A stretch of 64,000 bases of DNA from Marinactinospora thermotolerans DSM 45154 (GCF_900167435.1 NZ_FUWS01000007.1:101522-165521), one strand, 5' to 3'. Counted from the stretch's first letter, positions 44,571-54,204 are shown. The notes: generated by a model not told the origin, from the sequence alone. A program made the numbers and translations.

Positions 44571-45482
44571 ATGGGCCATGGCCACGACCACGGCCATCGA
44601 ACCGCCGCGGCAGCCCATCGAGGGCGACTCGCCATCGTCTTGGGACTGACCCTGGCCGTGATGGTCGTCCAGATCCTCGGCGGTCTCGCCTCGGGCAGTC
44701 TGGCCCTGTTGGCCGACGCCGGTCACATGGCCGCCGACTCCTTCGGCATCGTGCTGGCGCTGTTCGCCGTCTGGATCGCGGGACGCCCCTCCTGCGCGAA
44801 GCGGACGTTCGGCTTCCAACGGGCCGAGATCCTGGCCGCCGCCTGCAACGCGCTCCTGCTGTTCGGGCTGTGCGCCTACATCGCCTACGAGGCCGTCCAG
44901 CGCCTCTTCGCCCCCGAACCGGTCGTCGGCCCCACGGTCCTGGCGGTGGCGGCCGTGGGCCTCGCGGTCAACATCGTGGGGTTGTTCCTGCTGCGCGAGG
45001 GCCACTCCCACAGCCTCAACCTGCGCGGCGCCTACCTTGAGGTGCTCAGCGACACGCTGTCCTCGCTCGGCGTCATCGCGGCCGGCGCGATCGTATGGCT
45101 GACCGGCTGGGAACGCGCCGACTCCCTCGTCTCCCTGGGGATCGCGGTGTTCATCGTGCCGCGGGCCTGGAGCCTGTTGCGCGAGGCGACCCACATCCTC
45201 CTTGAGGCCACCCCGCGCGACATGGACCTCGACGAGGTGCGCGACCATCTGCTGCGCCAGCCCGGGGTGCTCGGTGTGCACGACCTGCACGCCTGGACCA
45301 TCACCTCGGGCGTTCCGGTGATGTCGGCGCACGTGGTGGTCGAGGACGAGCGGCTCGGCGACTCCGGCCGGATGCTGGACGAGTTGCACGCCTGCCTGTC
45401 CGGGCACTTCGACGTGGAGCACTCCACGCTGCAACTGGAGCCGGCCGGACACGCCGACCACGAGGGCGCGCGACACAGGTGA
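44571..45482 (+). CDS. CDF-family metal efflux transporter (CzcD type)
   Basis: 303 residues from the ATG at 44571 with a full AGGAGGT site. A His-rich start (GHGHDHGH) is followed by six helices. The transport site in helix 2 is H52-x3-D56 (AGHMAADS). In helix 5 the usual H-x3-D is E157-x3-D161 (LEVLSD), so one ligand is Glu. A cytoplasmic C-terminal domain (from about 215) has VHDLHAWTITSG, typical of CzcD. It should export Zn, Cd or a related divalent ion in exchange for protons, under the divergent CmtR-like repressor. Confidence 0.92.
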   Translation: MGHGHDHGHRTAAAAHRGRLAIVLGLTLAVMVVQILGGLASGSLALLADAGHMAADSFGIVLALFAVWIAGRPSCAKRTFGFQRAEILAAACNALLLFGLCAYIAYEAVQRLFAPEPVVGPTVLAVAAVGLAVNIVGLFLLREGHSHSLNLRGAYLEVLSDTLSSLGVIAAGAIVWLTGWERADSLVSLGIAVFIVPRAWSLLREATHILLEATPRDMDLDEVRDHLLRQPGVLGVHDLHAWTITSGVPVMSAHVVVEDERLGDSGRMLDELHACLSGHFDVEHSTLQLEPAGHADHEGARHR

Positions 45483-45711
45483 TGTGATTCACACGCCGGC
45501 GCGCTCCCGCTCGCGGTCGGGGGCTCCCCCGCCTCCGGCTCGACACCAGGACCTCGCACGTTTGGACAAACCGGGCAGCGCGCTGGCATAGTGCCCGAGG
45601 GGATCCGGCATCCGTCGGAACAGGTTCCGGATCGGACCTGCACCCCACGGGTGTGCCGGGAAGTCTGGTCGGCGAACGTTTTTGGTGTACCGACTCCCAG
45701 GGGGCGTGAGC

Positions 45712-46971
45712 ATGACCAGGACAGACGGCACGAACCGACTCGCCTCGTGGCTGCGCAAGGACGTGGTCTCGGGCAGCATCCTCATCGCCGGCGCCGTCAT
45801 CGCGCTGATCTGGGCCAACTCCCCGCTCGAACCCGCCTACGAGGCGATCCGGACGTTCTCCTTCGGCCCCGAGTCACTGCACCTGCACCTCTCGGTCGAG
45901 GCGTGGGCCGCCGACGGCCTGCTGGCGATCTTCTTCTTCATCGTCGGCAACGAGCTCAAGCAGGAGTTCGTCAACGGCGAGCTGCGCAACCCGCGGCGGG
46001 CGATGCTGCCGATCATCGCCGCGTTGTGCGGGATGGTGGTCCCCGCGCTGATCTACGCGGTGATCAACATGTCGCGCGGGGCCGAGGCGCTGCACGGCTG
46101 GGGCATCCCGATGGCCACCGACATCGCCTTCGCCGTCGCGATCCTCGCCGTCATCGGCCGTTACCTGCCGCCGGCGCTGCGCACCTTCCTGCTGACCCTG
46201 GCGATCGTCGACGACCTCGGCGCGATCATCGTCATCGCGATCTTCTACACCGCCGATCTCGCCTTCCTGCCCCTGTTCGGCGCCTTCGCGCTGCTCGCCG
46301 TGTTCGGTTACCTCCAGCGGGGCCGGGGAATCGCCGCGGCGCTGGACCGCTCGGCGCTGCCCAACTGGGTCGTCTACGTTCCGCTGGCCTTCGCCATCTG
46401 GGCCCTGATGCACGCCAGTGGCGTGCACGCCACGATCGCCGGTGTCGCGATGGGCATGCTCATGCGCACCCGCAAGCTGCCCGGCGAGGAGCACGACCCG
46501 AGTCACCGCGCCGAACACCTGCTGCGCCCCTGGTCGTCGGCCATCGCCCTGCCGATCTTCTCGCTGATGTCGGCCGGCGTCGTCTTCGACGGCCTGGGCA
46601 GCCTGTTCACCGACACCGTCGCCCTGGGCGTCATCGCGGGTCTGGTGGGCGGCAAGTTCGTCGGCATCTTCGGCGGTTCCTGGATCACCACCAAGATCAC
46701 CAGCGCCGAGCTGAACCCCTCGCTGAAGTGGATCGACATCGCCGGCATGTCGCTGCTGGCCGGGATCGGCTTCACCGTCTCGCTGCTGATCAGCGAGCTG
46801 TCCTTCGCCGCCAACCCGGTCGAGCTGGCCCACGCCAAGGGCGGTGTGCTCATCGCCTCCCTCATCGCCACGGTGCTCGCCGCGGCCGTGCTCGGCTCGC
46901 GCAGCCGCCATTACCGCAAGCTCGGGCTGGCTCCGGTCCGCACCGACACCGCCGGTGGCAGCATCGACTGA
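45712..46971 (+). CDS. nhaA: Na+/H+ antiporter NhaA
   Basis: 419 residues from the ATG at 45712; a TTG start ten codons upstream is possible but less likely. About twelve helices are visible. The NhaA signature lies in the middle: GWGIPMATDIAFAVAIL (the Asp of helix 4) and LAIVDDLGAIIVIA (the Asp pair of helix 5). Length is normal. It exchanges sodium for protons across the membrane and supports pH and salt tolerance. The Trk potassium genes follow about 150 bases downstream, so ion balance genes are grouped here. Confidence 0.95.
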   Translation: MTRTDGTNRLASWLRKDVVSGSILIAGAVIALIWANSPLEPAYEAIRTFSFGPESLHLHLSVEAWAADGLLAIFFFIVGNELKQEFVNGELRNPRRAMLPIIAALCGMVVPALIYAVINMSRGAEALHGWGIPMATDIAFAVAILAVIGRYLPPALRTFLLTLAIVDDLGAIIVIAIFYTADLAFLPLFGAFALLAVFGYLQRGRGIAAALDRSALPNWVVYVPLAFAIWALMHASGVHATIAGVAMGMLMRTRKLPGEEHDPSHRAEHLLRPWSSAIALPIFSLMSAGVVFDGLGSLFTDTVALGVIAGLVGGKFVGIFGGSWITTKITSAELNPSLKWIDIAGMSLLAGIGFTVSLLISELSFAANPVELAHAKGGVLIASLIATVLAAAVLGSRSRHYRKLGLAPVRTDTAGGSID

Positions 46972-47117
46972 GCCGGTTCCGATCGGCTGCGCCCGGCCCG
47001 CCGGATGCCTGTCATCAACACCGCAGGTCGATTGGCCCGGAACGCCCGACAGCGCTACCGTCGATCCCTGGAAGGGCCGCCTCGGCGGCTGTCGGACACG
47101 AGGTGGCGGACGTAGAG

Positions 47118-48539
47118 ATGCTGGGGAGCCTGCGCGGGGCGCGCAGCAGGATCGTGCGGTTGCTGCACCGGGAGCGCGCCTTCCCCGGTTTTGCGCACTC
47201 CCCGGGGAAGGGGAACCTCTGGCGGCGCCCCGCCCGGCTCTTCGTTCTCGCCTTCGCGACCGTCGACCTCCTCGGAACGGTCCTGCTCCTGCTGCCGGCG
47301 GCGCACGCCGACGGTGAGGGGGCGCGGTTCACCGAGGCGTTCTTCACCTCGACCTCGGCCCTGTGCGTGGCCGGGCTCGCGATCGTGGACACCGGCGGCC
47401 ACTGGTCCGTGTTCGGCGAACTCGTCATCCTGGGTCTGATCCAGGTGGGCGGGCTGGGCATCATGACCCTCGCCTCGCTGCTCGGCATCGTCGTCATCCG
47501 CAGGTTCGGGTTGCGCATGCAGTTGAGCGTGCAGACCGAGACGCGCAGCCTCAACGTGGGCGAGGTCAGGGGGATCGCCGGACGGGTCCTCAAACTCGCC
47601 CTGGTGTGCGAGGTGCTGGTCGCGTTGGTGCTGGTGCCGCGCATGTGGCTGAGTTACGACATGACGCTGCCCGAGGCGATCTACAGCGGCGTCTTCCACG
47701 CCGTGTCGGCCTTCAACAACGCCGGGTTGTCGCTGTACGGCGACAGCCTCACCAGGTTCGTCTCCGATCCGATCATCCTCGTCCCGATCGCGCTGGCCAC
47801 GATGTTCGGCGGGCTGGGTTTCCCCGTGCTCCTGGAGCTGCGCCGCAGGTTCACCGCGCCACGTCAGTGGACACTGCACACCAAGATGACCGTCTACACC
47901 AGCGGCGCCCTCTTCGCCATCGGCATGGTCGTGGTGACGGCGCTGGAGTGGTCCAACCCCGCCACGTTGGGGACGATGGACACCCTCCACCGGTTGCTGG
48001 CGGGCGCGTTCCACGGTGTCATGCCGCGCAGCGGCGGTCTCAACGTGGTCGATGTGGGCGCCATGGAGGACTCGACGCTGTTCGTCACGATCATGCTCAT
48101 GTTCGTCGGCGGTGGCAGCGCGGGCACCTCGGGCGGGATCAAGGTGACCACGTTCGCGGTGATCCTCCTCGTGGTGTGGGCCGAGGTGCGCGGCCACCCG
48201 CACGTCCACGCCTTCGGGCGGCGGCTGTCCTCCAGCGCCATCCGTCAGGCCCTGAGCCTGACCTTCCTGTCGATGACGGTGGTGGCCACGGCGACCGTCT
48301 ACCTGCTCATCACGACCGATTTCGCCATGGAGCAGATCCTGTTCGAGGTGGTCTCGGCGTCCGCGGTGGTGGGACTGTCCACGGGGATCACGCCCGATCT
48401 GCCGGAACACGCCCAGCTCATGCTGGCGATGCTGATGTTCGCCGGCCGGGTCGGGCCCATCACGTTCGCCTCGGCTCTGGCGCTGCGGGAGCGCACCCGC
48501 CGCTACGACCTGGCCGAGGCACGGCCCATCATCGGGTGA
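47118..48539 (+). CDS. TrkH/KtrB-type potassium channel-transporter subunit
   Basis: 473 residues if started at the ATG at 47118; a GTG at 47103 is an in-frame alternative. The four-fold M-P-M layout of the TrkH/KtrB family is visible, with selectivity loops near SALCVAGLAIVD, AFNNAGLSLYG, VMPRSGGLNVVD and GLSTGIT, each with the key Gly. GGGSAGTSGGIKVTTF forms the gating region. The length is closer to KtrB than to TrkH. It imports potassium together with the TrkA-like subunit encoded 20 bases downstream. Confidence 0.93.
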   Translation: MLGSLRGARSRIVRLLHRERAFPGFAHSPGKGNLWRRPARLFVLAFATVDLLGTVLLLLPAAHADGEGARFTEAFFTSTSALCVAGLAIVDTGGHWSVFGELVILGLIQVGGLGIMTLASLLGIVVIRRFGLRMQLSVQTETRSLNVGEVRGIAGRVLKLALVCEVLVALVLVPRMWLSYDMTLPEAIYSGVFHAVSAFNNAGLSLYGDSLTRFVSDPIILVPIALATMFGGLGFPVLLELRRRFTAPRQWTLHTKMTVYTSGALFAIGMVVVTALEWSNPATLGTMDTLHRLLAGAFHGVMPRSGGLNVVDVGAMEDSTLFVTIMLMFVGGGSAGTSGGIKVTTFAVILLVVWAEVRGHPHVHAFGRRLSSSAIRQALSLTFLSMTVVATATVYLLITTDFAMEQILFEVVSASAVVGLSTGITPDLPEHAQLMLAMLMFAGRVGPITFASALALRERTRRYDLAEARPIIG

Positions 48540-48559
48540 GAACGCACGGAGGAGAGCCA

Positions 48560-49228
48560 GTGCAGCACAACAAGACCCACGACAAACGGGTGCTCGTCAT
48601 CGGGCTGGGCCGCTTCGGCAGCTCCCTGGCCCTGGAGTTGGTCACCCACGGGTGGGAGGTGCTCGGCATGGACAGCAACCCCCGACTCGTCCAGGCCTAC
48701 GCCGACTCCCTGACCCACACCGTCGTCGCCGACTCCACCGACGACGAGGCCCTGCGCCAGGTCGGGGCGCAGGAGTTCTCCCGGGCCGTCGTGGCGATCG
48801 GCACCCATCTGGAGGAGAGCATCCTCACGACCTCGCTCCTCGTGGACATGGGGGTGCCCAACATCTGGGCGAAGGCCATCAGCCGCCGGCACGGCCGCAT
48901 CCTCCAGCAGATCGGCGCGCACCATGTCGTGCTGCCCGAGCACGACATGGGCGAGCGCGTGGCTCACCTGGTGTCGGGCCGGATGCTCGACTACGTCGAG
49001 ATCGAGGAGGACTTCGCGCTCGGCAAGACCCGCGCGCCCCGCGAGATCCTCGGGCGCAAGCTCGGCGAGAGCGGGATCCGCGCCACCCACGGCATCACGG
49101 TGGTGTGCATCAAGCGGCACGGCGAGCAGTTCACCTACGCGACGGCCGAGACGGTGCCGCAGAAGGGCGACATCATCATCGTCGCCGGCAAGACCGACCG
49201 GGTGGAGCGCTTCGCCGAGCTGACCTAG
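48560..49228 (+). CDS. TrkA/KtrA-type potassium uptake regulatory subunit
   Basis: 222 residues from the GTG at 48560 with GGAGGAG ahead. The RCK-N domain begins VLVIGLGRFGSSLALEL (Rossmann GxGxxG) with Asp near 37 (MDSNPRLV) for nucleotide binding. The RCK-C domain occupies about 140-222. It forms a cytoplasmic ring that gates the membrane subunit in response to ATP/ADP or NAD(H). Length matches KtrA rather than the double-length TrkA. Confidence 0.93.
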   Translation: MQHNKTHDKRVLVIGLGRFGSSLALELVTHGWEVLGMDSNPRLVQAYADSLTHTVVADSTDDEALRQVGAQEFSRAVVAIGTHLEESILTTSLLVDMGVPNIWAKAISRRHGRILQQIGAHHVVLPEHDMGERVAHLVSGRMLDYVEIEEDFALGKTRAPREILGRKLGESGIRATHGITVVCIKRHGEQFTYATAETVPQKGDIIIVAGKTDRVERFAELT

Positions 49229-49605
49229 ATGTAGTGACCACGAGCGTTGTCGACGCTGAGTGGCAAGGGGCCGGGACCGACGACACTGCGCGCTCGGTCG
49301 GAACGCTCCCCGGGGTCCCGGGGAGCAGCGGTCAGCGCAGAGAGCCGGGAGGCCGGATCCCTTCTGTCCGTGCGCGTCCACCCGTCGGGCGAAGGCGTTC
49401 CCGAACGCGGTCGTGACGATCCGCGCCACCGGCCGGACGGTACCGTGGTCCGCGCCCGGCTGCGATAGCGCGGCGCAGACCGCCGCGCACACCACGGCGG
49501 GTCCGGGCCCGGGCCGCACCGATCGATCCGCAAGCCGATGATCACAACGCCGTTTCCGGAGATGACCTCGTCGAAGCCGTCCGCGGTCAGCTCGACGTCG
49601 CTCAT
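49225..49605 (-). pseudogene. decayed thioredoxin gene
   Basis: A good ribosome site (AGGAG) and an ATG at 49605 begin MSDVELTADGFDEVISGNGV, the standard start of an actinomycete thioredoxin. The next stretch, where WCGPC should be, reads IDRCGPGPDPPWC, so the active site is destroyed. After that the frame gives only Arg/Pro-rich sequence to a stop at 49225. Parts of the normal fold may continue in another frame (AAVCAALSQ), so substitutions and a frameshift are both likely. It lies next to the frameshifted exporter, and the region looks like a decaying redox/export island. Confidence 0.6.
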
Positions 49606-49731
49606 GAGTGCCACTCCTGATATGTGCCGAGGTGGTGGGCTGTGCCGGGAGCCGCGCGGCCGTCGGGCCCACCACGGTGTCGCGGCGTGCCCGACGGTCC
49701 CCACACCGTCTGCGGGACAGGTCCTGCGGGG

Positions 49732-51343
49732 TCAGCGGGCGGCGGCGTTCTCCGCGGCCCCGACCTCCGGGACCGCCGCGTCGTCGGCCTGGCGGGGCGC
49801 GGTGTTCTTCGGACCGCGCAGGGCGACGTAGGCGAGCAGTGCGGCCATGACGGCGGCGCCGGCCCACATGGCCTGCTGCCAGCCGTCGACGAAGGACTGC
49901 TGCGCGGCGTGGATCAGGTCCTGGGCGTGGGCGCCGGTCGTGGGCGCTACCTCGATGGCGTTGGCGATGCCTTCGCGGGCGGTGTCCGCGGCGCCCATGG
50001 GAACGCCGTCGAGCCTGCCGTCGATGGTGCTGCGGTAGCCGCCCGCCAGGAGCGCGCCGAGCATGGCGACCCCCAGGGCGGTGCCGAGCTCGCGGGTGAC
50101 ATCGTTGAGCGCGGAGGCGACCCCCTGCCTGGCACGGGGGAGCGAGTTGGTGATGGCCTCGGTGGAGGGGGTCATCGACAGGCCCATACCGATCCCCATG
50201 GCGAGCATGCCGGCCAGGATGGACAGGTAGCCGCCGTCAACGGACACGAACAGCGCCATCAGTACCAGGCCGAGAGTGACCAGGGCGACGCCCACGGTCA
50301 TGGTGGAGCGGGCGCCGATCTTGGTGGCCATCTTCGGGGCCAGGCCCGAGGTCACCATCATCATGACGGCCATGGGCATCATCGCCACGGTCGACAGCAG
50401 CCCGGACCAGCCCAGCACGGCCTGGAAGAACGGGAAGAGCACGACGGCGATACCGGCCTGGACACCGAAGACGACCAGCAGTGTGATCGAGCCGCTGGCC
50501 AGACCGCGCTCACGGAACAGGCGCACATCCAGCAGCGAGGCATCACCGCGGTGCAGCTCCCAGACCACGAAGGCGATAGCGGCGACTACGCCGACGGCCA
50601 GGCCGACCAGGGTGAGAGGGTCGCTCCAGCCGACCTCGGCCCCCTCGTGCAGGACGAAGATGAAACCGATCACGGCGATGGTGGAGACCAGCGCGCCGAT
50701 GGTGTCGAAGGAATGGGGGGAGCGTTCGCGGGAGTCGGGCACCGTCTTCAGCGTCATCGCCAATGCGACGACGGCCAGTACCACGGGCAGCACGAACAGC
50801 CACCGCCAGTCGGCGACGTCGAGCAGCAGAGCGGAGAGGAACATGCCCAGGATGCCACCGCCTCCGGCGACACCGGTCCATACACCGATCGCCTTGCCCC
50901 GTTTCTCTTCGGGGAAGGTGGAGGTGATGACGGCCAGCGTGATCGGCATGATCATGGCGGCGCTGATACCGGCCGCCGCACGGGCGCCGATCATCACCGT
51001 GGCCGAGGGGGGCCAGGCCGGCGGCGACGCTGGCGGTAGCGAAGATGATCAGACCGGTGATCAGCATGGGCTTGCGGCCCAGCCGGTCACCGATCGCTCC
51101 GAGGGGCAGCAGCAGGGCGGCCAGGGCGAGCGTGTAGATGTTGATGATCCACAGAACGGTGGTCTGGGAGGCACCCCATTCGACCGCCATGTGGGTCTGG
51201 GCGACGTTCAGCCCGGACACCGAGGCGATGACGGCCATCAGCGCGATCGAGACGGTGATCAGGATCGCGCGCAGCTGACGCGCATCCGGCGCGTCCCCAT
51301 TGCTCACTGGCGCGGCCGCCTGGGGAGGCTGATCAGTACTCAT
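49732..51343 (-). pseudogene. DHA2-type MFS exporter, frameshifted
   Basis: Together the two frames would encode about 536 residues of a 14-helix QacA/EmrB-type drug exporter. The first part, from the ATG at 51343, gives helices 1-3 with GAIGDRLGRKP (motif A) and ends in phase at LAPLG. The second part continues from MIGARAAAGISAAMIMPITLAVI to the stop at 49732 in another frame. The switch is at a run of six G (51007-51012); five G would restore one frame reading LAPSATVMIGARA. So this is either a recent inactivation, phase variation, or a sequencing error. It is followed on the same strand by nothing nearby and preceded by a thioredoxin-reductase-like gene. Confidence 0.85.
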
Positions 51344-51478
51344 GGTTTCCTTTCGAAGGGGCATGCGGAAGCAGCGCCGGGACAGGCCGGTCGCCACGTT
51401 GGTGAGGTAGGGACTTCCGCACCGCGCGGACCGTTGGACCGCGGTCCGCGCGGTTCTTCAGCGGCGGGGGCTCATGCG

Positions 51479-52483
51479 TCAGCCGGTGGCCTTCTGTGCG
51501 GCGGCGAGCGCGGCGTCAGTGTCCGCGGTGGCCAGCAGGGCGTTGATGTGGGAGCCGGCCAGGGCCCCGGCCGCGGCGGAGGCGCCGACTTGGGCGGTGA
51601 GGTCGGTGGCGTTGCCGGCCACCCACACGCCCGGGATCTCGGTGGCGCCGGCCAGGGTGGAGGCGAAACGGCGGCCCGTGTTGCCGGGCAGGTCCTCCAT
51701 CGGCAGTTTCAGACCCTCCACGCCCTCGGTACGGGCCTGCATCTGCGTGGCCACGGCCAGAATCCGCCGTGCCACGAAGGTGCCGTCGGTCAGGCGGACG
51801 CCGGCGAGGGCGCCCTGTTCGTCGACGACCTCCTTGACGTCGGTCTCGATGATGCGGATGTCGCGGGCGGCGAAGCGGGCGCGAGTGTCCGCGTCCAGCT
51901 CGGTACCGCGAGTGAAGAAGACGAGGTCATCCGTCAACTGGCGGAACAGCCAGGCGTGATGGACGGAGGCGGGGCCGGTGGCGAGGATACCGATGGACTC
52001 GTCGCGGACCTCCCAGCCGTGGCAGTAGGGGCAATGCACCACGCTGTGGCCCCAGTGCCCGGCCAGGCCGGGCACCTCGGGCAGCACGTCCCGCAGGCCG
52101 GTGGCCACCAGCACCCGGCGTGCCCTCAGCATGCGACCGTCGGCCAGGGTGATGGTGAACCGTAGGTCGCCGTCTGCTGAGGGGGCGGCGGGTTCGGCCG
52201 TGGCCACTTCCCCGAAGACGATCCGGCCGCCGTATTCGCGTACCTGCCGGCGTCCGAGCTTGAGAATCTCGGCGGGTGGGGTGCCGTCGAGGACAATGAA
52301 TCCGTGCATGGCCGTGGCGGGTGCGTTGCGCGGGGTGCCGCTGTCGACCACGACGACCGAGCGGCGCGAGCGTGCCAGGATCAGCGCGCCGTTCAGGCCC
52401 GCGGCGCCGCCGCCGATCACCACCACATCCACGGTCTCGGTGGGCAGCGCGTCGCTCTCGTAGCGGGACGTCTGCGCAGACAT
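51479..52483 (-). CDS. thioredoxin-reductase-like FAD/NAD(P) oxidoreductase
   Basis: 334 residues. FAD-binding VVVIGGGAAGLNGALILARS is at 19-38, and the redox pair CPYC lies near residue 150 (VVHCPYCHGWE), as in bacterial thioredoxin reductase-like proteins. The NAD(P) site is weaker (GILATGPASVHHAW). The last FAD contact is PGVWVAGNATDLTAQVGASAAAG. It probably reduces a small disulfide or acts on a dithiol substrate with NADPH; the nearest thioredoxin gene is dead. It is transcribed divergently from the XRE-cupin regulator. Confidence 0.9.
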   Translation of the reverse strand: MSAQTSRYESDALPTETVDVVVIGGGAAGLNGALILARSRRSVVVVDSGTPRNAPATAMHGFIVLDGTPPAEILKLGRRQVREYGGRIVFGEVATAEPAAPSADGDLRFTITLADGRMLRARRVLVATGLRDVLPEVPGLAGHWGHSVVHCPYCHGWEVRDESIGILATGPASVHHAWLFRQLTDDLVFFTRGTELDADTRARFAARDIRIIETDVKEVVDEQGALAGVRLTDGTFVARRILAVATQMQARTEGVEGLKLPMEDLPGNTGRRFASTLAGATEIPGVWVAGNATDLTAQVGASAAAGALAGSHINALLATADTDAALAAAQKATG

Positions 52484-52566
52484 GTCACACCCTTTCGTCG
52501 TCCGTGGTCCCCTGTGCCGGACCTCCGGTACACGACGTTAAATCCGCCTTGCATCGAGGGCATACC

Positions 52567-53157
52567 ATGTTGCTTATGACGCAAGAAGATGGACAGCTGG
52601 ACAGCCTCGTACGCAAACGGATCCGCGCCCTGCGCGTCGCGCAGGGCTGGTCCCTGGAGGAACTGGCCACCCGCGCCAACCTCAGCCAGTCCTCACTCAG
52701 CCGCATCGAGAACGGTCAGCGGCGCCTCGCCCTGGACCAGCTGGTCACTCTCGCCCGCGCCCTGGACACCACGTTGGACCAGCTCGTAGAGAACGCCGCC
52801 GACGATGTCGTCATCAGTCCGATGATCGATGGCACCCACGGCGTGATGCGGTGGCCGATCATGGGCGACCCCGGCATGAGTGTGATGCGTCAGCGGATGA
52901 CCGACCCGCCACCCGACAATCCCGCCCGCATGCGCGCCCACCCCGGCCGTGAATGGCTGGTGGTGCTGTCCGGCACCGCCATCCTGATGCTCGGTCACCG
53001 GCGCTTTCGCGTCGAGACCAACCAGGCCGCCGAGTTTCCCACCATGATGCCGCACGCCATCGGCTCCGCTGGCGGACCGTGCGAGATCATGGGCATCTTC
53101 GACCGTGACGCCCGCCGCGGCCACCACAAGGACGTCGACGGACCCGGAGCCGGCTGA
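52567..53157 (+). CDS. XRE-family regulator with cupin domain
   Basis: 196 residues from the ATG at 52567 (GAGGG six bases before); an ATG three codons later is an alternative. The helix-turn-helix occupies 12-70 (LRVAQGWSLEELATRANLSQSSLSRIENGQR). The C-terminal cupin (about 100-190) has HPGREWLVVLSGTAILMLG and ends in FDRDARRGHH. Such regulators sense small metabolites through the cupin. It probably controls the divergent flavoprotein/exporter genes, whose start is only 83 bases away. Confidence 0.92.
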   Translation: MLLMTQEDGQLDSLVRKRIRALRVAQGWSLEELATRANLSQSSLSRIENGQRRLALDQLVTLARALDTTLDQLVENAADDVVISPMIDGTHGVMRWPIMGDPGMSVMRQRMTDPPPDNPARMRAHPGREWLVVLSGTAILMLGHRRFRVETNQAAEFPTMMPHAIGSAGGPCEIMGIFDRDARRGHHKDVDGPGAG

Positions 53158-53254
53158 GGCGGCCCCGGGTCCCGGTGAACAACAGGCCGCCGCCGCACCC
53201 GCCCCCGACCTGACGGGTGATCTTGCGCGGGAGGCAGCACTTCACGCCACCTTA

Positions 53255-53293
53255 TTGCGCATTCCGCAAATAGTCATGCCGCAGGCGCATGAC
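53255..53293 (+). promoter_or_regulatory. two adjacent palindromes before the methyltransferase gene
   Basis: TTGCG-N5-CGCAA (53255-53269) and GTCATGC-N7-GCATGAC (53273-53293) stand side by side, ending 17 bases before the ATG at 53311. They probably mark an operator over the promoter. Confidence 0.5.
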
Positions 53294-53310
53294 AGGCTTA
53301 CGGTGTCGCT

Positions 53311-54204
53311 ATGACCCGAACACACCAGCACGCCCCCCGCCCCGGCGAAGGAAGCCACCAGCCCGGCCATGGTCATGACGGCCACCAGGAGCATGGTGAT
53401 GCCGGCCAGGCGGAGATCCTCGACCTGGATGCCGAGGTGCTCGCCGAGCACGTGGAGTCCATCACCGCCTGGCTGCCGCTGAACAACGAGCCGCGCCAGA
53501 TCGTGGATCTGGGCTGTGGCACGGGAGCGGGAACCTTCGCGCTCCTCACACGCTTCCCCGACTCGCACGTCACGGCCGTCGACCTCTCGGCCGGGCACCT
53601 CCAGATCCTGCGCGAGAAGGCACGCGACCGCGGTGTCGAGCGGCGCGTACGTACCGTGCAGGCCGACCTCGACAGCGACCACTGGCCCGACCTCGGTACC
53701 CCGGACCTGGTGTGGGCCTCCGCCTCGATGCACCACATGGCCGACCCCGACCGCGCCCTGGCCCGCGTCCACGATCTGCTCGCTCCTGGCGGCCTGTTCG
53801 CCGTCGTCGAGCTGGACGGCTTTCCCCGCTTTCTGCCCGCGGACGCCCCCGAAAGCCGGCCCGGTCTCGAAGAGCGCGTCCACGCCGCGGCCGACGGCCT
53901 CCACGCCGAGCGCGTCCCGCACCGCGGCGCCAACTGGGGCCCGATGCTGTCCGCCGCGGGGTTCACCATTGCGGACGAGCGCACCTTCACCATCAACATC
54001 GAAGGCGAGCGCAGCGAAGCGATCGGCCGCTACGCCTACCGCGGCCTGCAGCGCATCCGCGGTGCCGTCGCCCCCGCGCTCAGCCCCGAGGACCGCGCCG
54101 CCCTCGACGATCTCCTCGACACCGACAGCCCGAACAGCATCCTGCGCCGCGACGACCTGGCGGTACGCACCGAGCGCACCGTCTGGGCCGCACGCCGCGC
54201 CTGA
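53311..54204 (+). CDS. class I SAM-dependent methyltransferase
   Basis: 297 residues. The first 30 residues are His-rich (seven His between 5 and 28). The SAM-binding motif IVDLGCGTGAGTF is near residue 65, then VTAVDLSAGHL with the acidic residue, and DLVWASASMHHMADPDRAL; LAPGGLFAVVELD forms the post-motif strand. The C-terminal 130 residues complete the fold. The substrate is unknown. It starts a three-gene operon with the DUF1684 and SnoaL-like genes. The His-rich head could bind metal. Confidence 0.9.
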   Translation: MTRTHQHAPRPGEGSHQPGHGHDGHQEHGDAGQAEILDLDAEVLAEHVESITAWLPLNNEPRQIVDLGCGTGAGTFALLTRFPDSHVTAVDLSAGHLQILREKARDRGVERRVRTVQADLDSDHWPDLGTPDLVWASASMHHMADPDRALARVHDLLAPGGLFAVVELDGFPRFLPADAPESRPGLEERVHAAADGLHAERVPHRGANWGPMLSAAGFTIADERTFTINIEGERSEAIGRYAYRGLQRIRGAVAPALSPEDRAALDDLLDTDSPNSILRRDDLAVRTERTVWAARRA

